50,115 bases of DNA, from positions 1-50,115 of the forward strand of contig NZ_JBNCAN010000028.1 of NCBI RefSeq assembly GCF_049808615.1, read 5' to 3'. A program made the translations under genes and the position numbers. Source of the stretch: Modicisalibacter sp049808615. GTDB taxonomy: Bacteria > Pseudomonadota > Gammaproteobacteria > Pseudomonadales > Halomonadaceae. A model generated the notes under the pieces. The model was not told the origin of the DNA, ran no database searches, and worked only from the letters and a program-made list of their open reading frames with translations. This document shows, piece after piece, positions 39,545 through 47,925 of this stretch (position 1 is the first letter of the stretch; each line of letters starts with the position of its first letter).

Positions 39545-40266
39545 GCGGCTTCCTCATGGCGGGCCAGTAGCCATGACGCCAGATTGCGAACCCCCTGAGC
39601 CGCAAGGCTGTCGGGTCGATGAGCGATGATGCTCTGTTTGTGTGCCAATGCCTCGAACATCGCTTCATCCCGATGAATGGTCCAGGGCAGTAGCCAATCG
39701 GAATACTGTGCCTGCCACAGCGTGTACAGATCGTTCTGCAAGGCGCTGGAAGGCGCAAAGCGATTGACCAGTAGATAATCGGTTTCGTGAAATTCGCGTC
39801 TGGCCAGCAGGGCGTGACAGGCAGGGTCGGCATGAGCCACCGTCAGAACCATATCCGTCAAGGAGTCATCTTGCCGCCGCGTGAACGCAGTGACGGGCAT
39901 ATCGAGCAACACCCAGCGATAAGTATCACCGTCGAGCTCTCTCAAACGTCGCGACCAGGCGTCTCCTTGTGAAGCGGATTGCATCGCTGCCGAAGATTCA
40001 CTATCACCGTAGCCATAGGGCAAGAAGTGCAGGAGCGATCCCAGTGCGAAGGAATGGGTGTGCCAGGCCTGACCGGCGTTCACGGCATTGGCCCAACCCC
40101 GGTCGTCATGCCAGTCGTGGTTAAAATGCAGACGCAGCAAATTGTGCGGATCAAGATCGATGCACAATACGCGTTCCCCTGCCTGGACCAGCGCCTGGGC
40201 TAGCCCTGCCACGATGCTGCTGGCACCGGTACCGCCGCGACAGCCTTGGACTGCCACGACGATCAT
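39541..40266 (-). CDS. bcsQ: Cellulose biosynthesis ParA/MinD-like ATPase BcsQ
   Basis: A 241-residue cytosolic SIMIBI-type protein needed for polar placement and secretion of cellulose in E. coli. The P-loop reads GCRGGTGASS, lacking the standard Walker lysine, as does E. coli BcsQ (recalled as GVRGGVGTTT), so this is a family trait. Other blocks are VLCIDLDPHNLLRLHFN, WVLLDMP and LLPWTIHRDEAMFEALAHKQ. The ATG at 40266 overlaps the bcsR stop by 4 nt; an upstream in-frame start would add a non-conserved Ala-rich segment. Confidence 0.92.
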   Translation of the reverse strand: MIVVAVQGCRGGTGASSIVAGLAQALVQAGERVLCIDLDPHNLLRLHFNHDWHDDRGWANAVNAGQAWHTHSFALGSLLHFLPYGYGDSESSAAMQSASQGDAWSRRLRELDGDTYRWVLLDMPVTAFTRRQDDSLTDMVLTVAHADPACHALLARREFHETDYLLVNRFAPSSALQNDLYTLWQAQYSDWLLPWTIHRDEAMFEALAHKQSIIAHRPDSLAAQGVRNLASWLLARHEEAA

Positions 40267-40466
40267 TGCGAAGGATCTCGATGCTGTAGCCTGAGCTCTG
40301 CGAGCAGGGGCCAACGTGCGGCGATCGCTTTTATCCGTTCGAGCTGTGCCAGATTGCGATAGTTGAATTCTGTCAAGTCTGATTTTTCTAACAACAAATA
40401 AATATCTTCGTCGTATTTTATTAATTCTTTTTGGTTTGTTTTTATAAACGATTTTTCTTTAATCAT
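40263..40466 (-). CDS. bcsR: Cellulose biosynthesis accessory protein BcsR
   Basis: A 67-residue protein whose C-terminal half (YRNLAQLERIKAIAARWPLLAEL) fits BcsR, which binds BcsQ and promotes BcsA activity. The first 40 residues are Lys-, Asn- and Ile-rich and encoded by very AT-rich DNA, unlike the rest of the operon. The ATG at 40466 is chosen; a TTG at 40478 is another option, and neither has a strong ribosome site. It is the first gene of the minus-strand operon. Confidence 0.85.
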   Translation of the reverse strand: MIKEKSFIKTNQKELIKYDEDIYLLLEKSDLTEFNYRNLAQLERIKAIAARWPLLAELRLQHRDPSQ

Positions 40467-40640
40467 ATTAAAAATCAAATTACCGGGTTAATTAATAATT
40501 TAAAAATGGAATGAATTCATGTTTTTATGAATTTTTTGTTACGTTTCAGTGAATTATTCAAAGGCGCGTAATTTTAAGCCCAGTAAGTTTTGTTTACAAT
40601 AATATTGGTTTAATTAAATAAGTAATGGGAATCTCACCGC
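40467..40640. promoter_or_regulatory. AT-rich divergent control region of the cellulose locus
   Basis: The interval between the bcsR and bcsE starts must hold both promoters. The stretch 40381-40620 is only about 22 percent GC by hand count, far below the flanks. It contains a perfect palindrome ATGAATTCAT (40511-40520), another TGAATT core (about 40528-40533) and TGAAT-T-ATTCA (40550-40560), possible binding sites for one regulator. A TACAAT hexamer (40595-40600) is a candidate -10 box for bcsE, with no good -35. H-NS-like silencing is a plausible inference from the base composition. Confidence 0.6.
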
Positions 40641-42236
40641 ATGCAGGGATTGCATACTGTATCGAAGCGCCATCATCTCCCCTTGGGATTGCAAGAGGCA
40701 TTGCCGGAATTCGATGCTCTGCGTTGTCCGGGCTTTTATGCCGTGCTGGCGGATTCAATGGATCAGGCTGAGCGTATGGCCCAGGGCGTATTGCTGGCCC
40801 AACCCGGTGATACGCTTGCTGACTGGATAGCGCTAAACGAGCATGTTCGTGATGTGCTTCAGGTGCTGCCTGTCGATGCCGGACCGAAGACACTGACGCA
40901 GTGGTCGTTACCCGACAAGCGCCTGGACGAGGCGCTCCACGCGCTACCCGAGGATCTTTCGGGGATACGTAGCAAGCGCGGTGCCCCGCGCCTGATCGTT
41001 CTCGAGATACCGGCATCGGCCTTGGTCGCGTTCAAGCCGCGGGCATTACGGCGCTGGTGCTGGCGTTGGCATCTGTGGCTCGCCAAGCGAGGCATGTGTC
41101 TGTTGCTCTTGGCGTATGGCGCCGAAAGCCTGGCGCTGCGCGAGCGATTCGAGACCTACAACGACGTCATGGATGGCTTGATGCATCTGCAGCCCAATGC
41201 CGATCAAGCACAGTGTCATCTGCTTTATTGGCGCAGCGACCATGGTGTCTGCGGTGTGGACGACATGCTCCTTACTCCGGCCTCTGTCGGCTGGCGCAGA
41301 GAGCACGATACTGCGTCTTCCCCTCGTGGGAGCAGTGACGAACACCTGTATCTCGTTCAGCGTTCGGCGTTTGCCAACACGCCGATGTCCTTTGGCGATT
41401 GGCAAGTTTTCGAACAGGTCGATGAGGTCATCGCCCGAGCCTTGCGAGCGCGGGCGGCTACGGTGATCGTCAGTATCGAACAAAGCGAGGACATCGAGTC
41501 GCTGGTGCGTAAGCTGCACGGCCTGCGCAAATCCCGGGGTGGTGCGCTCAAGCTGGTGGTGCGTGAAATCGTGCCGTGCCTGCGCTATCAGGACGAGCGA
41601 CTACTGATCCTGAGTGGTATCAATATGGTGGTGCGCAGCAAGATGAGGTTCTCTCATCTCTTGAGCAGTCTCGAAGCCTTGCAAGGTCAGCGCTTGACGC
41701 GCCCAGTGAATGACGACGTGGAGAGGCTGATCAAGGCGATGCGCCCTGTCGGTGCCAATGGGCGCTGTGCGCCGGCAGCGTTCATCGATCAATTGCGGGT
41801 CTGGTTGGAAAGTGAGTCCGCTCGCCTGGCGCCAGGACTCCTGGTGACGCTCGTTCCTGCGGGAGGACTATCGGGTTCTCGGGTGATTGCTCACTGTCAC
41901 ATTCATCGGCAGGGGGATGTCATTACTCTAATGGAAGGGCGTGTCTATCTGTTTCTTTTCGGCTGCCGACCTAGCGACAGCGATATGGCGCTGCAGCGTC
42001 TGTTTGGTCTACCCATCTCGACGCTCTTCCGCGAACGTACTGTGTTCGAAGGCCATGCCGCGATCGCTGAGGAAATACAGCGTTTGACGCGGCTTGGCTG
42101 GACGCAGCGGCAAAGCCTGCCCGCAGTGGCAGAGGTTGAGCATGGCTCCGATGTCATGAATGAAGCACGGCTCGAGCACTACCACACCGTCCCTAGAACC
42201 TCGCCCCTGACATTGGCGGTGGAGACGCCGTCATGA
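40641..42236 (+). CDS. bcsE: Cellulose biosynthesis regulator BcsE (c-di-GMP binding)
   Basis: A 531-residue cytosolic protein that binds c-di-GMP and boosts cellulose production through BcsF/BcsA. It has a degenerate REC-like and NTPase-like N-terminal part and a GGDEF-like GIL domain. The RxxD I-site-like motif R315-YQD318 lies in VREIVPCLRYQDERLLILSG, matching the E. coli BcsE block as I recall it. GGGA about ten bases before the ATG is the likely ribosome site. Its stop overlaps the bcsF start by 4 nt. It leads the plus-strand bcsEFG operon. Confidence 0.93.
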   Translation: MQGLHTVSKRHHLPLGLQEALPEFDALRCPGFYAVLADSMDQAERMAQGVLLAQPGDTLADWIALNEHVRDVLQVLPVDAGPKTLTQWSLPDKRLDEALHALPEDLSGIRSKRGAPRLIVLEIPASALVAFKPRALRRWCWRWHLWLAKRGMCLLLLAYGAESLALRERFETYNDVMDGLMHLQPNADQAQCHLLYWRSDHGVCGVDDMLLTPASVGWRREHDTASSPRGSSDEHLYLVQRSAFANTPMSFGDWQVFEQVDEVIARALRARAATVIVSIEQSEDIESLVRKLHGLRKSRGGALKLVVREIVPCLRYQDERLLILSGINMVVRSKMRFSHLLSSLEALQGQRLTRPVNDDVERLIKAMRPVGANGRCAPAAFIDQLRVWLESESARLAPGLLVTLVPAGGLSGSRVIAHCHIHRQGDVITLMEGRVYLFLFGCRPSDSDMALQRLFGLPISTLFRERTVFEGHAAIAEEIQRLTRLGWTQRQSLPAVAEVEHGSDVMNEARLEHYHTVPRTSPLTLAVETPS

Positions 42237-42424
42237 ATGAGCTACTGGCGCTGATCGCACTGGGGGGCGTTTTACTGGGTGTGGCATTGTCTTGGATAGG
42301 GCACCGCCTGTTTCGGGCCTGGCCGCGTCGCCCGCGCCATCTGATTCGGCTCGGTGTGCGACGGCGGATGGATGGCAAGGAAGCGGCGGTCAACAAGGAT
42401 GTAAGTGTCGATGAGTCACGCTGA
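42233..42424 (+). CDS. bcsF: Cellulose biosynthesis membrane protein BcsF
   Basis: A 63-residue protein with one membrane helix (residues about 3-23) followed by a basic cytosolic tail (RAWPRRPRHLIRLGVRRR). This matches the build of E. coli BcsF, which recruits BcsE to the synthase complex; sequence identity is low, so position supports the call most. It overlaps bcsE by 4 nt and bcsG by 14 nt. Confidence 0.85.
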   Translation: MNELLALIALGGVLLGVALSWIGHRLFRAWPRRPRHLIRLGVRRRMDGKEAAVNKDVSVDESR

Positions 42425-44072
42425 ACAGACGATGGAAACAACGTCTTCCCCAACCGGTCGCTACTGGCGTGGGTTGGGAGCCTGGAATGTTTATTTCATT
42501 TTCAAACTGGCCCTCTACTGGCAGGGGGTGATCGGGTTTCAGGCGCTGCCCAATCTTGCCTTTGCCGCCTTCCTGCTGGTGCCCCTGCCGCCGCGCTGGC
42601 TGCATCGGCTGCGCCACCTCGTAGCCATTCCCATCGGGGTGGCCCTGTTCTATCAGGATAGTTGGTTGCCGCCCTTCAGTCGCTTACTGGCCCAGTCCTC
42701 CCAGGTATCCGCCTTCAGCCTCGACTATCTATTGGAGCTGGCCAGCCGTTTTATCAATTGGGACTGGATGGCGGTGCTGTTCGTGCTGGCGGTGGGCTAT
42801 GCCTTCATTGCAAGCTGGGTTCGCGTCACGGTGCCGGTGGTACTGGGGTTGATCTGGATTGCCCTGTTGCCGGTGCTGAGCATGGTCAGCGCGACTTCTT
42901 TTTTACCCACCCCGGCAACCGTCACCACGGTTCCAGCGGAGGAGAGCGCCAACGGTGTGGCGGCGGTCGAGCAGAATGCAGCGCCCGCGCCCCGTGCTTC
43001 TGCCACCCCGAATGACGCCGAACTCGATGCTCAACTCAAGGCCTTCTACCGCAGCGAGAGCGAACGTCAGACGCCTTTTTCCACAGCTCCGGGGCAGCCC
43101 TTCGATGTGCTGATCGTCAATGTCTGTTCGCTGTCCTGGGATGACATGTCGGAAGCCGGGGTCACGAATCACCCGTTGTTCGACTATCTGGACGTGGTCT
43201 TCGACAACTTCAACTCGGCCACCTCCTACAGTGGTCCTGCCAGCCTGCGCCTACTGCGTGCCAGCTGTGGCCAGATTCCTCACGGCGAACTCTACGGCCA
43301 GACGCCACAGCAGTGCCATCTGTTCGAGAACCTGGCCGAGCACGGGTTTGCCACGGAGTTGGCGCTCAACCACGACGGTGTGTTCGACGACTATCTCAAG
43401 ACGATTCGCGAGCAGGGCGGTCTCGAGGCACCCATGCTACCCCAGAATAGCCTCAAGCCGCAGATGACCGCCTTCGACGACTCACCGATATACCGCGACC
43501 GCGATATGTTCGATACCTGGATGGCGCAGCAGGACTGGGACAACCCCACCGCCACTTTCTACAACACGGTCACGTTGCACGACGGCAATCGTATCGTCGG
43601 CGAAAAGGGCTTTGCCGATTACGAGCCGTTGCTGCGTCAACTCTTCGATGATCTGCTGGCGTTTTTACAACGCCTGGAGAGCGAAGGGCGTCAGGTGGCA
43701 GTGTTGATCGTACCGGAACACGGGGCGGCCCTCAGCGGCGACAAGATGCAGTTCGCCGGCATGCGCGAGATACCGACGCCATCGATCACCCATGTGCCCG
43801 TCGGCGTCAAACTCACCGGTCTGGAGCAGCCCCGGGAGGGAGCGCCCATCCACATCGAGGCGCCGAGCAGCTATCTGGCGGTATCCGAGCTGGTCGAGCG
43901 TTTCCTGGAGCAAGATGTCTACGCGCAGCGGGAAGTGGACTGGCAGGCATTGACCGCGGATCTGCCTACCACCGAGCCGGTGTCATCCAATGAAGGCGTG
44001 GTGGTGATGCCGGTGAATGAGACGCCCTACATCCGTTTGAAAGGCGATGGATGGATGGCCTATCCGCAGTAG
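42411..44072 (+). CDS. bcsG: Cellulose phosphoethanolamine transferase BcsG
   Basis: A 553-residue inner-membrane protein with four or five N-terminal helices (residues about 20-165), then a periplasmic alkaline-phosphatase-like domain. The nucleophile is S274 in TSYSGPASLRLLRA, equal to the serine that carries phosphoethanolamine in E. coli BcsG. Zinc ligands are probably the Cys in VNVCSLSWDD and the Glu-His pair in VPEHGAAL. It should add phosphoethanolamine from phosphatidylethanolamine to cellulose. The ATG at 42411 is preferred; a GTG at 42405 is closer to AAGGA (42395-42399) and remains possible. Confidence 0.95.
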   Translation: MSHAEQTMETTSSPTGRYWRGLGAWNVYFIFKLALYWQGVIGFQALPNLAFAAFLLVPLPPRWLHRLRHLVAIPIGVALFYQDSWLPPFSRLLAQSSQVSAFSLDYLLELASRFINWDWMAVLFVLAVGYAFIASWVRVTVPVVLGLIWIALLPVLSMVSATSFLPTPATVTTVPAEESANGVAAVEQNAAPAPRASATPNDAELDAQLKAFYRSESERQTPFSTAPGQPFDVLIVNVCSLSWDDMSEAGVTNHPLFDYLDVVFDNFNSATSYSGPASLRLLRASCGQIPHGELYGQTPQQCHLFENLAEHGFATELALNHDGVFDDYLKTIREQGGLEAPMLPQNSLKPQMTAFDDSPIYRDRDMFDTWMAQQDWDNPTATFYNTVTLHDGNRIVGEKGFADYEPLLRQLFDDLLAFLQRLESEGRQVAVLIVPEHGAALSGDKMQFAGMREIPTPSITHVPVGVKLTGLEQPREGAPIHIEAPSSYLAVSELVERFLEQDVYAQREVDWQALTADLPTTEPVSSNEGVVVMPVNETPYIRLKGDGWMAYPQ

Positions 44073-44097
44073 AATGACGCCCTTTGGGAACCACTGA

Positions 44098-44109
44098 CTG
44101 AATATTCAG
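44098..44109. repeat. 12-bp perfect palindrome upstream of radD
   Basis: CTGAATATTCAG lies 24 nt before the radD ATG. It overlaps the position of a leader or operator but does not match the LexA consensus CTGT-N8-ACAG. Role unknown. Confidence 0.3.
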
Positions 44110-44132
44110 CGATCCCCTAACCAAGGAGCGTC

Positions 44133-45992
44133 ATGCCGGATAGCACTCTCAAGGCCATCACACCGCCTGCGTTGCGGCCCTATCAGCACCAGGCCGTGAC
44201 GCGGGTGATCGAGCATTTCCGCGAGACCGACGACCCGGCGGTGGTCGTGTTGCCCACCGGCAGCGGCAAGTCATTGGTGATCGCGGAGCTGGCACGACTG
44301 GCCCGGGGGCGGGTGCTGGTGCTGGCCCATGTGCGCGAACTGGTGGAGCAGAATCACGCCAAGTACCAGGCCTATGGTCTGCAAGCGGACATCTTCAGCG
44401 CGGGTCTCAAGCGCAAGGAGTCCAGCCGCCAGGTGGTGTTCGGTTCCGTGCAGTCCGTGGTGCGCAACCTGGATGCCTTTAATGACGGTGGCTTCACCCT
44501 GCTGGTGATCGATGAGTGCCACCGCGTGTCGCCGGACGAGGACGCCAGCTACCGTCAGGTCATCGATCATCTGCGTCAGGCCAATCCGCGGCTCAAGATT
44601 CTCGGCCTGACCGCCACCCCTTATCGCCTGGGTCAGGGCTTCATCTATCACCGTCATTATCACGGCATGGTACGAGGCGAGGCGGACTGCTTCTTCCAGA
44701 CCTGTGTGTTCGAACAGCCCCTACGCTTGATGGTCAAACAGGGTTATCTAGCGCCACCGACGCGCATTGATGCAGCGGTCGAACGTTACGACTTTTCTCA
44801 ACTTGCGACCAACGTGCGGGGCTTGTTCGCCGAGGAAGAACTCAATCGGGTGGTACGCGGTAACCGGGCCACACCTACCATCATCGAGGAGATCGTCGCT
44901 CGTGCCCGAGATCGCCGCGGGGTGATGCTGTTCGCCGCCACCGTGGATCACGCGGAGGAAATTCTCGGTTATCTACCTGGCGGTGAGGCGGCGCTGATCA
45001 CAGGAGCAACATCCTCGAAAGAGCGTCAACGGCTGATCGGGGCGTTCAAGGCGCAGCAATTGAAGTATCTGGTCAATGTCTCGGTGCTGACCACCGGATT
45101 CGATGCGCCCCATGTCGATCTGATTGCCATCCTGCGGCCCACGGAATCCGTGGGGCTCTATCAGCAGATCGTCGGACGTGGACTGCGCCTGGCACCGAAC
45201 AAGACGGATTGTCTGATCCTCGATTACGCCGGCAACCCTTGGGATCTCTATGCCCCGGAGATCGGCGCTCCCAAACCCGACAGCGACAGCGAACCGGTGC
45301 AGGTGGAATGCCCGGCCTGCGGTCATGCCAACCTGTTCTGGGGCAAGCGGGATGGTGATATCGTCATCGAGCATCATGGTCGGCGCTGCCAAGGGCTTGT
45401 GCTTTCTAATCGCGCCCATCCCCGCGCTTTTGATAGCGCCCGACCACGCGCTAAAAGCACAAAATCAAAACCGACTTCGCCTGCGCTAGAGCAATGTTCG
45501 TTCCGCTTTCGCTTCAAGACCTGCGAGGCCTGCGGTGCCGAGAACGACATCGCCGCGCGTCGCTGTCACGGCTGTGGCGAACGGCTGGTGGACCCGGACG
45601 ACAAGCTGAAGGATGCACTGCGCCTGAAAGAGGCCCGGGTGCTGCGAGTCAGCGGTATGCAACTCGACGCGACCGTGAATGGTCGCGGTCTGCCTCGACT
45701 CAAGGTGACCTATCATGACGAGGACGGTGCGACCCTGAATGAATGGTTCGCCCTGGAAACGTCTGCTCAACGCGGTGCCTTCGTCGCGGCCTTTCTCCGC
45801 CATCATCTGCGGGCACCCGGAACGGATTGGCGGCCGACCTCGCCGGAAGCGGTCATCGCCGAGCAGCGGCGTCTCAAGGCACCGGATTTTGTCATCGGTC
45901 GTCGGGTAGGGCGCCACTGGCAGGTGCGGGAGAAGCTTTTCAATTACACAGGGCGTTATCGCAAGGCCGCCGCCGCTGGGGAAGAAGCATGA
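44133..45992 (+). CDS. radD: DNA repair helicase-like ATPase RadD
   Basis: A 619-residue SF2 protein close to E. coli RadD/YejH (586 residues), which works with RecA and SSB in double-strand-break repair. Walker A has K46 (LPTGSGKS), Walker B is DECH at 127-130, and motifs LTATPYR, TTGFDAPHVD and QQIVGRGLR follow. The C-terminal part carries zinc cysteines (CPACG, RRCQG, CEACG, CHGCG). AAGGAGCGTC before the ATG is a strong ribosome site. Between RCQG and QCSFRF the protein has about 22 more residues than E. coli, encoded by a 66-bp inverted-repeat element (45397-45462). The frame is kept, so the gene is probably functional. It starts 60 nt after bcsG. Confidence 0.95.
   Translation: MPDSTLKAITPPALRPYQHQAVTRVIEHFRETDDPAVVVLPTGSGKSLVIAELARLARGRVLVLAHVRELVEQNHAKYQAYGLQADIFSAGLKRKESSRQVVFGSVQSVVRNLDAFNDGGFTLLVIDECHRVSPDEDASYRQVIDHLRQANPRLKILGLTATPYRLGQGFIYHRHYHGMVRGEADCFFQTCVFEQPLRLMVKQGYLAPPTRIDAAVERYDFSQLATNVRGLFAEEELNRVVRGNRATPTIIEEIVARARDRRGVMLFAATVDHAEEILGYLPGGEAALITGATSSKERQRLIGAFKAQQLKYLVNVSVLTTGFDAPHVDLIAILRPTESVGLYQQIVGRGLRLAPNKTDCLILDYAGNPWDLYAPEIGAPKPDSDSEPVQVECPACGHANLFWGKRDGDIVIEHHGRRCQGLVLSNRAHPRAFDSARPRAKSTKSKPTSPALEQCSFRFRFKTCEACGAENDIAARRCHGCGERLVDPDDKLKDALRLKEARVLRVSGMQLDATVNGRGLPRLKVTYHDEDGATLNEWFALETSAQRGAFVAAFLRHHLRAPGTDWRPTSPEAVIAEQRRLKAPDFVIGRRVGRHWQVREKLFNYTGRYRKAAAAGEEA
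45397..45462. repeat. 66-bp palindromic element inserted in frame in radD
   Basis: The ends TTGTGCTTT and AAAGCACAA are perfect 9-bp inverted repeats. Pairing continues inward as TA/TA and CGCG/CGCG across small internal loops, and an inner hairpin GCGCT-TTTGAT-AGCGC sits at 45424-45439. Its length, a multiple of three, equals the 22 residues by which this RadD exceeds E. coli in the same loop. It resembles protein-coding palindromic elements such as Rickettsia RPE, although no relation is claimed. Confidence 0.65.
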
Positions 45993-46075
45993 AAGCATGG
46001 CAATTCGGCGTTCTGCCCAGCGTCTAGTTTCGTTACACTCTGCAGGCGCGGAATCAGCCAGGAGTGCCTGCAAGC

Positions 46076-46990
46076 GTGAGTGACATGTCGGATATCGTCG
46101 AATCGCCGGATCAGGCCGCCGTTCAGGAAACGGCGGCGGTGTTGGCGCGTCTGCACGATCAACCGATCACCGAGCTGCCCCAGGATCTGTACATTCCGCC
46201 GGAGGCGCTACGGGTTTTCCTCGAGACCTTCGAGGGGCCGCTGGATCTGCTGCTCTATCTGATTCGCCGCCAGAACCTGGATATCCTCACTGTCGATGTC
46301 GCCGCCATCACCCATCAGTACATCGAGTACGTCGAGTTGATGAAGGCGATGGCGATCGAGCTGGCCGGCGAGTATCTGCTGATGGCGGCGATGCTCGCCG
46401 AGATCAAGTCGCGAACGCTGCTGCCGCGCCCGCCCAAGGAAGACCACGAGGATGGTGAAGAGGATCCTCGCGCCGAGTTGATTCGGCGCTTGCAAGAATA
46501 CGAACGCTTGAAACTCGCCGCGGAAGGGCTCGACGAGCTGCCCCGCCTGGGCCGGGACTGGTTCGGCGCCAGTGCGGGGCTGCCGGCGCTGGAAACCCGC
46601 GTGGTGCATCCGGAGGTCGAGCTCGACGAGCTTCTGAGCGCCCTGTCGGGTATTCTTCGCCGCGCGGAGCTCAACCAGTCCCACACCATTAGCCGCGAGG
46701 TGCTCTCGACCCGAGATCGCATGCTGGCCATCATGGAGCGCCTCAATCACGAACACTTCACCTCCTTCGAGTCGTTGTTCAGCCTCGAGGAAGGGCGCGC
46801 CGGAGTAATCGTGACCTTCATGGCGATCCTGGAACTGGCCAAGGAGATGATGATCGAGATCGTGCAGAATGCGCCGCTATCGTCGATCCATGTGCGAGCG
46901 CGTCAGCCCGTGGAGGCATTAGAGGATCTCGATGATATCGTGGTCGGCGACGACCAAGACGGCGAAAGCGCTTTCGAGGAGGACGCATGA
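46076..46990 (+). CDS. scpA: Segregation and condensation protein A
   Basis: A 304-residue kleisin that links ScpB to the SMC ATPase for chromosome compaction. The N-terminal kleisin block FEGPLDLLLYLIRRQNLDIL is clear, then the helical ITHQYIEYVELMKAMAIELAGEYLLMAAMLAEIKS region and a C-terminal winged helix (EEGRAGVIVTFMAILELAKE). The GTG at 46076 is chosen because AGGAG at 46060-46064 lies 11 nt before it; an ATG at 46085 is also possible. Its stop overlaps scpB by 4 nt. No smc gene is in the window. Confidence 0.93.
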   Translation: MSDMSDIVESPDQAAVQETAAVLARLHDQPITELPQDLYIPPEALRVFLETFEGPLDLLLYLIRRQNLDILTVDVAAITHQYIEYVELMKAMAIELAGEYLLMAAMLAEIKSRTLLPRPPKEDHEDGEEDPRAELIRRLQEYERLKLAAEGLDELPRLGRDWFGASAGLPALETRVVHPEVELDELLSALSGILRRAELNQSHTISREVLSTRDRMLAIMERLNHEHFTSFESLFSLEEGRAGVIVTFMAILELAKEMMIEIVQNAPLSSIHVRARQPVEALEDLDDIVVGDDQDGESAFEEDA

Positions 46991-47925
46991 ACGATAGCGT
47001 TCGGCTCGACGAGATTCTCGAAGCGGCGCTATTGGCGGCGGGCGAGCCACTACCGGTGGAGCGTCTGGAAGGACTGTTCGATGAACGGGAATGCCCTCCC
47101 CGCAGCGAGTTGCGCGATGCCCTGGCGGAACTGGCCACTCGGTTGGAGAACTCGGCGCTGGAGTTGATCGAATCCGCCTCCGGCTTCCAGGTGCGCATCC
47201 GTCAGCGTCTGTCGCCCTGGGTCTCGCGGTTGTGGGACGAGCGCCCGCAGCGTTATTCGCGAGCGCTGCTCGAAACCCTGGCGCTGATCGCCTATCGCCA
47301 GCCGGTCACCCGCGGCGACATCGAGGAAGTGCGCGGCGTCGCGGTCAGTAGCTCGATCATGCGCACCCTGAGCGAACGGGGCTGGATTCGCGTGGTTGGC
47401 CATCGCGATGTGCCGGGGCGCCCGGCGGTCTATGCCACGACCCGTCAGTTCCTCGACGACTTCGGCCTGAAGACCCTGGACGCCTTGCCGCCGATGCACG
47501 AACTCAAGGGCTTCGACATGTTCGAAGAGACACACTACGAGGACGAACTCGATGCCCAGGCCGCGAGAGCGACTACCCCCGCGGATGACACGGGGGAATC
47601 GCAAGCGCAGCCGCAGGAAGATGCAGCCGGGCAATACGAACCCAGGCAAGACGAACCCAGGAAAGACGAGCAGCAAGAACAGGAGCGAATGCCACAGCGC
47701 ATAGAAACGCTGCAGCCATTGGAAGAACAGCAACCGACGGCCGGGACGGCCGACGACGAAACCCACGCCGGGATGGCGTCCGACCGGCCGAGACTCAGCT
47801 TCGCCGATCTCGAAGCGCGCTTGGCCGAACGCGCCCGCACCAAGCAGACCGTCGAGAGCGAAAGCGACGATGACGGCCTCGCGGGCGTGGAACACTCATC
47901 AGACGAGAAAACGTCCGACTCATGA
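46987..47925 (+). CDS. scpB: Segregation and condensation protein B
   Basis: A 312-residue partner of ScpA with two winged-helix domains in residues 1-170 (ILEAALLAAGEPLPVERL; ETLALIAYRQPVTRGDIEEVRGV; GRPAVYATTRQFLDDFGL). Residues about 185-312 form a hydrophilic, acidic, Gln-rich tail with QDEPRKDEQQEQ-like repeats that common ScpB proteins lack; it is probably disordered. ATGA overlaps join it to scpA upstream and rluB downstream, so the three are cotranslated. Confidence 0.93.
   Translation: MNDSVRLDEILEAALLAAGEPLPVERLEGLFDERECPPRSELRDALAELATRLENSALELIESASGFQVRIRQRLSPWVSRLWDERPQRYSRALLETLALIAYRQPVTRGDIEEVRGVAVSSSIMRTLSERGWIRVVGHRDVPGRPAVYATTRQFLDDFGLKTLDALPPMHELKGFDMFEETHYEDELDAQAARATTPADDTGESQAQPQEDAAGQYEPRQDEPRKDEQQEQERMPQRIETLQPLEEQQPTAGTADDETHAGMASDRPRLSFADLEARLAERARTKQTVESESDDDGLAGVEHSSDEKTSDS

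Noticed and set aside
40230..40260. BcsQ P-loop without the Walker A lysine as a sign of lost function
   Set aside because: E. coli BcsQ, as I recall it, has the same feature (GVRGGVGTTT), so it is a family trait.
44098..44109. Palindrome before radD as a LexA (SOS) box
   Set aside because: CTGAATATTCAG does not have the CTGT-N8-ACAG pattern, so SOS control is not supported by sequence.
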